From: DASUSH01 sp050996575
GTDB taxonomy: Bacteria; Actinomycetota; Thermoleophilia; Solirubrobacterales; 70-9
DNA: 7,755 bases
Assembly (NCBI GenBank): GCA_050996575.1
Contig: JBPCRS010000160.1
Coordinates: 1-7,755, forward strand
Direction: 5' to 3'
A program made the translations under genes and the position numbers. Of this stretch, positions 5,516 through 7,755 are shown one piece after another (position 1 is the first letter of the stretch; each line of letters opens with the position of its first letter). The notes under the pieces were generated by a model. It ran no database searches. It was given only the letters and a program-made list of their open reading frames with translations, and was not told where the DNA came from.

Positions 5516-6205
5516 ATGGCATCCGAGGGCGCGACGATCGAGCTGCTGCGACGCGTGCCGCTCTTCTCCGAGCTCGCCGAGCACGAGCTCGAGACGATCG
5601 CCGTGGTGGCGATCCCGCGGGCCTACCCGAAGGGGGTCCGCGTTTTCCACGAAGGTGATGGCTCGGACGCCTGCTACATCATCCGCAACGGCGACCTGAG
5701 GGTGACCCGCGAGCACCCCGACGGACGAGCGATCACGCTCGCCTCGCTCGGCCCGGGCGACGTGTTCGGCGAGCTCGCGATGCTCGACGGCGAGCCGCGC
5801 TCGGCGAGTGTCGAGACGCTTTCCGACGCCGACCTGCTCGCCCTCCCGGCCGCGGATATGCGGCGGATGCTCGCCGCCGTGCCCGAGACGACGGTGAAGC
5901 TCGTCGTCGCGCTCGTTCGCCGCCTGCGCGAGGCGAACGAGCGGATCGCTCGCCAGTCCTTCCAGACGGTGCCGAGCCGCGTCGCCGGCGTGCTTGCGCA
6001 GCTGATCGCCGAGGAGGCGCCGCTCGAGGTTCGCGAGGGTGTGACGATTCAGATGACCCAGGCCGACCTCGCCCAGCTCGCCGGCACCTCGCGCGAGTCG
6101 GTCAGCCGCTTCCTCGCCACGCTCGAGCGCGCCGGGGTCGTCCGCGTCGGCCGGGGCCGGGTCACCGTGCTCGAGCCGCGGCGGCTGCGCGGCTACATCT
6201 TCTGA
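5516..6205 (+). CDS. Crp/Fnr-family transcriptional regulator
   Basis: This 229-residue regulator has the standard two-domain layout. Residues 1-115 form the cyclic-nucleotide-binding beta-roll, with GDVFGELAMLDGEPRSASVE (81-100) as the phosphate-binding cassette. Glu86, Arg95 and Ser96 match the residues that hold cyclic nucleotide in E. coli CRP, so nucleotide binding is plausible. A long dimerisation helix follows (about 120-146). The C-terminal winged helix-turn-helix is TQADLAQLAGTSRESVSRFL (181-200), whose Arg193, Glu194 and Arg198 match the CRP/GlxR contacts with TGTGA-type half-sites. No FNR-type cysteine cluster is present, so oxygen sensing by an iron-sulfur cluster is unlikely. The stop directly abuts the next gene's GTG, so the pair is probably one operon. 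No convincing TGTGA-N6-TCACA site is visible in its own upstream region. Effector and targets are unknown. Confidence 0.93.
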   Translation: MASEGATIELLRRVPLFSELAEHELETIAVVAIPRAYPKGVRVFHEGDGSDACYIIRNGDLRVTREHPDGRAITLASLGPGDVFGELAMLDGEPRSASVETLSDADLLALPAADMRRMLAAVPETTVKLVVALVRRLREANERIARQSFQTVPSRVAGVLAQLIAEEAPLEVREGVTIQMTQADLAQLAGTSRESVSRFLATLERAGVVRVGRGRVTVLEPRRLRGYIF

Positions 6206-6889
6206 GTGAGCCCGGTGGCGCGCGATCCGGCGATCCAGCGAGAGAGGATGATCGAGCGCCAGCTGCGCCGGCGCGGGATTTCCGACGAGCGAGTGCTCGA
6301 GGCGATGGACGAGATCCCGCGCGAGCGCTTCGTCAGCGAGGCGCAGCGGCGGCGCGCCTACCACGACGGCGCTTTGCCGATCGGCCACGGGCAGACGATC
6401 TCGCAGCCGTGGATCGTTGCCGCGATTGCCCAGGCGCTTGCGCTCCGCGGCGAGGAGACCGTCCTCGACGTCGGCAGCGGCTCGGGCTACTCGACGGCGA
6501 TCCTTGCCCGGCTCGCCGGCAACGTGGTCGGCGTCGAGCGGGTGGCCGAGCTAGCCGAGCGCTCGGCTGCGACCCTCGCCGAGCTCGGTGTCGACAACGC
6601 CGAGATCGTTGTCGCCGACGGCAGCGAGGGGATTCCCGGTCGCGCCCCGTTTGCCGCGATCGCCGTCCACGCGACCGCCCCGGCGCCACCGTCGGCGCTG
6701 ATCGCTCAGCTCGAGCTCGGCGGGCGGCTGGTCGTCCCAATCGCGAGCGATGGCGCCGACATGCTCACCCTCTACCGACGCGTCGCCGAGATGATCGATC
6801 CCGGGAGCGGCCAAGGGCTGGAGATCTCGAGCTTGGGAGCGACGCGATTCGTGCCGCTGATCGGCCGCGCAGGCTTCGAGACGCGCTAA
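6206..6889 (+). CDS. pcm: Protein-L-isoaspartate O-methyltransferase
   Basis: This 227-residue enzyme is predicted to use S-adenosylmethionine to methylate isoaspartyl residues in damaged proteins, starting their repair to aspartate. Seen: the family signature GHGQTISQP (60-68), the SAM motif I VLDVGSGSGY (86-95), the post-I acidic GVER (109-112), ADGSEG (137-142), an AIAVHATAPAPPSALIAQL stretch (151-169) in the place of motif II, and a C-terminal TRFVPLIG (213-220). All are typical of PCMT, and the length is close to that of E. coli Pcm. The GTG start follows the upstream TGA with no spacer, so translation is likely coupled to the Crp-like gene. A second in-frame GTG three codons later (6215) is an alternative start. 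Neighbouring a Crp-type regulator suggests expression under stress or starvation, by inference. Confidence 0.94.
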   Translation: MSPVARDPAIQRERMIERQLRRRGISDERVLEAMDEIPRERFVSEAQRRRAYHDGALPIGHGQTISQPWIVAAIAQALALRGEETVLDVGSGSGYSTAILARLAGNVVGVERVAELAERSAATLAELGVDNAEIVVADGSEGIPGRAPFAAIAVHATAPAPPSALIAQLELGGRLVVPIASDGADMLTLYRRVAEMIDPGSGQGLEISSLGATRFVPLIGRAGFETR

Positions 6890-6891
6890 TA

Positions 6892-6920
6892 GGTAAGACT
6901 CTTACAGTAGTATTCCTACC
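6892..6920 (+). promoter_or_regulatory. Putative vapB promoter with palindromic operator
   Basis: GTAAG-ACT-CTTAC (6893-6905) is a 13-nt inverted repeat. Just after it lies TAGTAT (6908-6913), a TANNNT-type -10 hexamer ending seven bases before ATG 6921. GGTA (6892-6895) and TACC (6917-6920) add an outer pair. No Shine-Dalgarno is present, so a leaderless transcript is likely. The palindrome sits where the antitoxin dimer would be expected to repress, as is usual for VapBC autoregulation. The stretch is clearly AT-richer than its surroundings. Confidence 0.55.
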
Positions 6921-7145
6921 ATGAGAATCACCAGCAAGGGGCAGGTGACGATTCCGAAGCAGATTCGCGACCAGGCGGGGTTCGTGCCTGGCAGCGAGGT
7001 CGATTTCGCGATCGAGGAGGGCAAGGTGACGCTGCATGCCCTGCCATCGCGAGGCGCGCAGGTAGTCGACCATCTTCGCGGTCACCGGAGCGAGTTCGCG
7101 ATGACCACGGAGGAGATCATGGCCCTCACCCGGGGCGAGGGTTGA
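6921..7145 (+). CDS. vapB: AbrB/MazE-fold antitoxin (VapB-like)
   Basis: This 74-residue protein opens with the swapped-hairpin DNA-binding signature MRITSKGQVTIPKQIRDQAG (1-20), followed by PGSEVDFAIEEGKVTLHAL (23-41), the classic SpoVT/AbrB core. The C-terminal arm (about 45-74), ending MTTEEIMALTRGEG, is the part expected to wrap around and neutralise the toxin encoded 44 nt downstream. By family behaviour it should dimerise, bind its own promoter palindrome and repress the operon together with the toxin. It could be called a MazE or AbrB-type antitoxin; VapB is chosen because its partner has a PIN domain. The start is set by the signature beginning at Met1. Confidence 0.9.
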   Translation: MRITSKGQVTIPKQIRDQAGFVPGSEVDFAIEEGKVTLHALPSRGAQVVDHLRGHRSEFAMTTEEIMALTRGEG

Positions 7146-7152
7146 GCAGGCC

Positions 7153-7180
7153 CCGGGCGAGATCGGCCGGGCCCGGTTCT
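7153..7180 (+). terminator. Intercistronic hairpin between vapB and vapC, terminator-like
   Basis: CCGGGC (7153-7158) pairs with GCCCGG (7171-7176) across a 12-nt loop and is followed at once by TTCTT. A GC stem followed by a T-rich run resembles a weak intrinsic terminator. It lies in the 44-nt gap between antitoxin and toxin, where it could lower toxin expression relative to antitoxin. With only 6 bp and an interrupted T-run, it could also be chance. Confidence 0.35.
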
Positions 7181-7189
7181 TAGTTGAGC

Positions 7190-7597
7190 ATGGGACCAAC
7201 CTTGGTCGACTCAAATGTCCTGATAGATGTGATTTCGGGCGACGCACGCTGGGAGTCTTGGTCTGCGGCCGCACTTGCCGCGGCCGCCACGGACGGGCCT
7301 GTGGCGATTAATCCTGTGATCTACGCCGAGGTGTCGATCGGGTTCGCTCGCCTCGAGAGCTGTGAATCGGCGCTTGACGGTATGCGGATCGAACGTCTTT
7401 CGATCCCATGGCCGGCAGCCTTCCTGGCCGGCAAGGCGTTCAAGCGCTACCGGCTGCGCGGCGGGCGCCGGACGGCACCGCTTCCGGACTTCTTCATCGG
7501 CGCCCACGCCGCGGTCGCCGGCATGCGACTGTTGACGCGCGACGCGCGCGACTATCTCAGCTACTTCCCGCGGCTCGAGCTGGTCAGCCCCGGCTGA
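7190..7597 (+). CDS. vapC: PIN-domain ribonuclease toxin (VapC-like)
   Basis: This 135-residue protein is the predicted toxin of the pair, an Mg/Mn-dependent endoribonuclease. The acidic residues of the PIN active site are in place: Asp7 in LVDSNVLIDV, Glu47 in VIYAEVSIGF, Asp100 in PLPDFFIGAHA and Asp118 in LLTRDARDY. Length and spacing are normal for VapC/FitB-like proteins, and nothing suggests inactivation. ATG 7190 is preferred; an in-frame TTG at 7184 would add two residues. No good Shine-Dalgarno precedes it, and the gap from vapB is 44 nt with a hairpin, whereas many VapBC genes overlap or nearly touch. The first codons use AT-ending triplets (AAT, ATA, GAT, ATT) more than the neighbouring housekeeping genes, a mild sign of transfer. 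The RNA target cannot be predicted. Confidence 0.91.
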   Translation: MGPTLVDSNVLIDVISGDARWESWSAAALAAAATDGPVAINPVIYAEVSIGFARLESCESALDGMRIERLSIPWPAAFLAGKAFKRYRLRGGRRTAPLPDFFIGAHAAVAGMRLLTRDARDYLSYFPRLELVSPG

Positions 7598-7755
7598 GTG
7601 TGCGAATGCTCCTAGTGGGCCTCCCAGAAACGTTGCACCCGAAACGGCGGCCGCAGATCGCCGCCGTGGCTACGTCCTCAGTCGCCCACATGGCGCTGCC
7701 ATGCGGGCTCCCTGCGTCCTTGCCAGCCGGCGCCTGCGTCTCGCCGTTTCAGGCA
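7598..7755. repeat. Palindrome-rich 3' tail, no convincing gene
   Basis: Three nested features are visible. ACGGCGGC (7644-7651) pairs with GCCGCCGT (7660-7667) around an 8-nt loop. GCCC (7684-7687) plus CATGGC (7689-7694) pairs with GCCATG (7698-7703) plus GGGC (7705-7708), with one mismatch. GAAACGGCG (7641-7649) recurs inverted as CGCCGTTTC (7742-7750), enclosing about 90 nt. CCTGCGTC also appears twice near 7710 and 7731. On the + strand, frame ATG 7606 stays open to the window edge (50 codons) but has no ribosome site and unremarkable composition, so I do not call it a gene. The tail may be a dispersed palindromic repeat or the edge of a mobile element; the first hairpin could also end the vapC transcript. 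Confidence 0.5.

Noticed and set aside
5270..6388. A long open frame on the minus strand (372 codons) opposite the Crp-like and pcm genes.
   Set aside because: Its translation is low-complexity and Arg/His-rich, and it lies antisense to two genes with full family signatures. Long antisense frames are expected in high-GC DNA.
7606..7755. A + strand frame from ATG 7606 open to the window end.
   Set aside because: Only 50 codons, no ribosome site, overlaps strong hairpins and shows no recognisable protein pattern. It cannot be called without the downstream sequence.

Overview
The window is a compact, GC-rich stretch (about two thirds G+C by eye). Every gene I can support lies on the + strand, and codon third positions are strongly biased to G/C. 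The best fit is a high-GC actinobacterium. The adjacency of an Lhr-type helicase and an Nei2-type glycosylase is a known actinobacterial arrangement. The secreted DUF1996 protein, the GTG starts and the apparently leaderless genes fit too. The overall flavour suggests class Thermoleophilia (Solirubrobacterales or Gaiellales), but that placement is an inference. No rRNA, tRNA, CRISPR array or complete mobile element is visible.

Layout. (1) 1-1098: the 3' part of lhr, entering from outside the window. (2) 1099-1303: a non-coding gap with two hairpins, one a striking 43-nt near-perfect inverted repeat. (3) 1304-4414: a tightly packed four-gene run in which every junction overlaps: Nei2 DNA glycosylase, secreted DUF1996 protein, ABC-2 ATPase, ABC-2 permease (a YadG/YadH-like pair). 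(4) 4415-4532: a 118-nt leader with nested inverted repeats. (5) 4533-5363: a secreted orphan with a clear Shine-Dalgarno site and a Cys/His-rich tail. (6) 5364-5406: back-to-back GC-rich hairpins that may end transcription. (7) 5516-6889: a Crp/Fnr-family regulator directly abutting a protein-L-isoaspartate O-methyltransferase. (8) 6921-7597: a VapBC-like toxin-antitoxin pair (AbrB/MazE-fold antitoxin, PIN-domain toxin) with its own palindromic promoter region and an intercistronic hairpin. (9) 7598-7755: a hairpin-rich tail with no convincing gene.

How the genes may work together. lhr and nei2 form a DNA-repair neighbourhood. The DUF1996 gene lies between nei2 and an ABC-2 exporter and overlaps both, so repair, envelope and export functions may share one mRNA. 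The Crp-like regulator and the isoaspartate repair enzyme look co-transcribed, which suggests a stress or starvation theme. VapBC looks like a self-contained module. Three genes (nei2, the Crp-like gene and vapB) share one start architecture: no Shine-Dalgarno and a TANNNT- or GATAAT-like hexamer ending 6-7 nt before the ATG, as expected for leaderless transcripts.

I did not find a demonstrably new multi-gene system. The most distinctive items are the 43-nt inverted repeat before nei2, the nei2/DUF1996/ABC-2 overlapping operon, the folded leader before the secreted orphan, and the palindrome-rich 3' tail.
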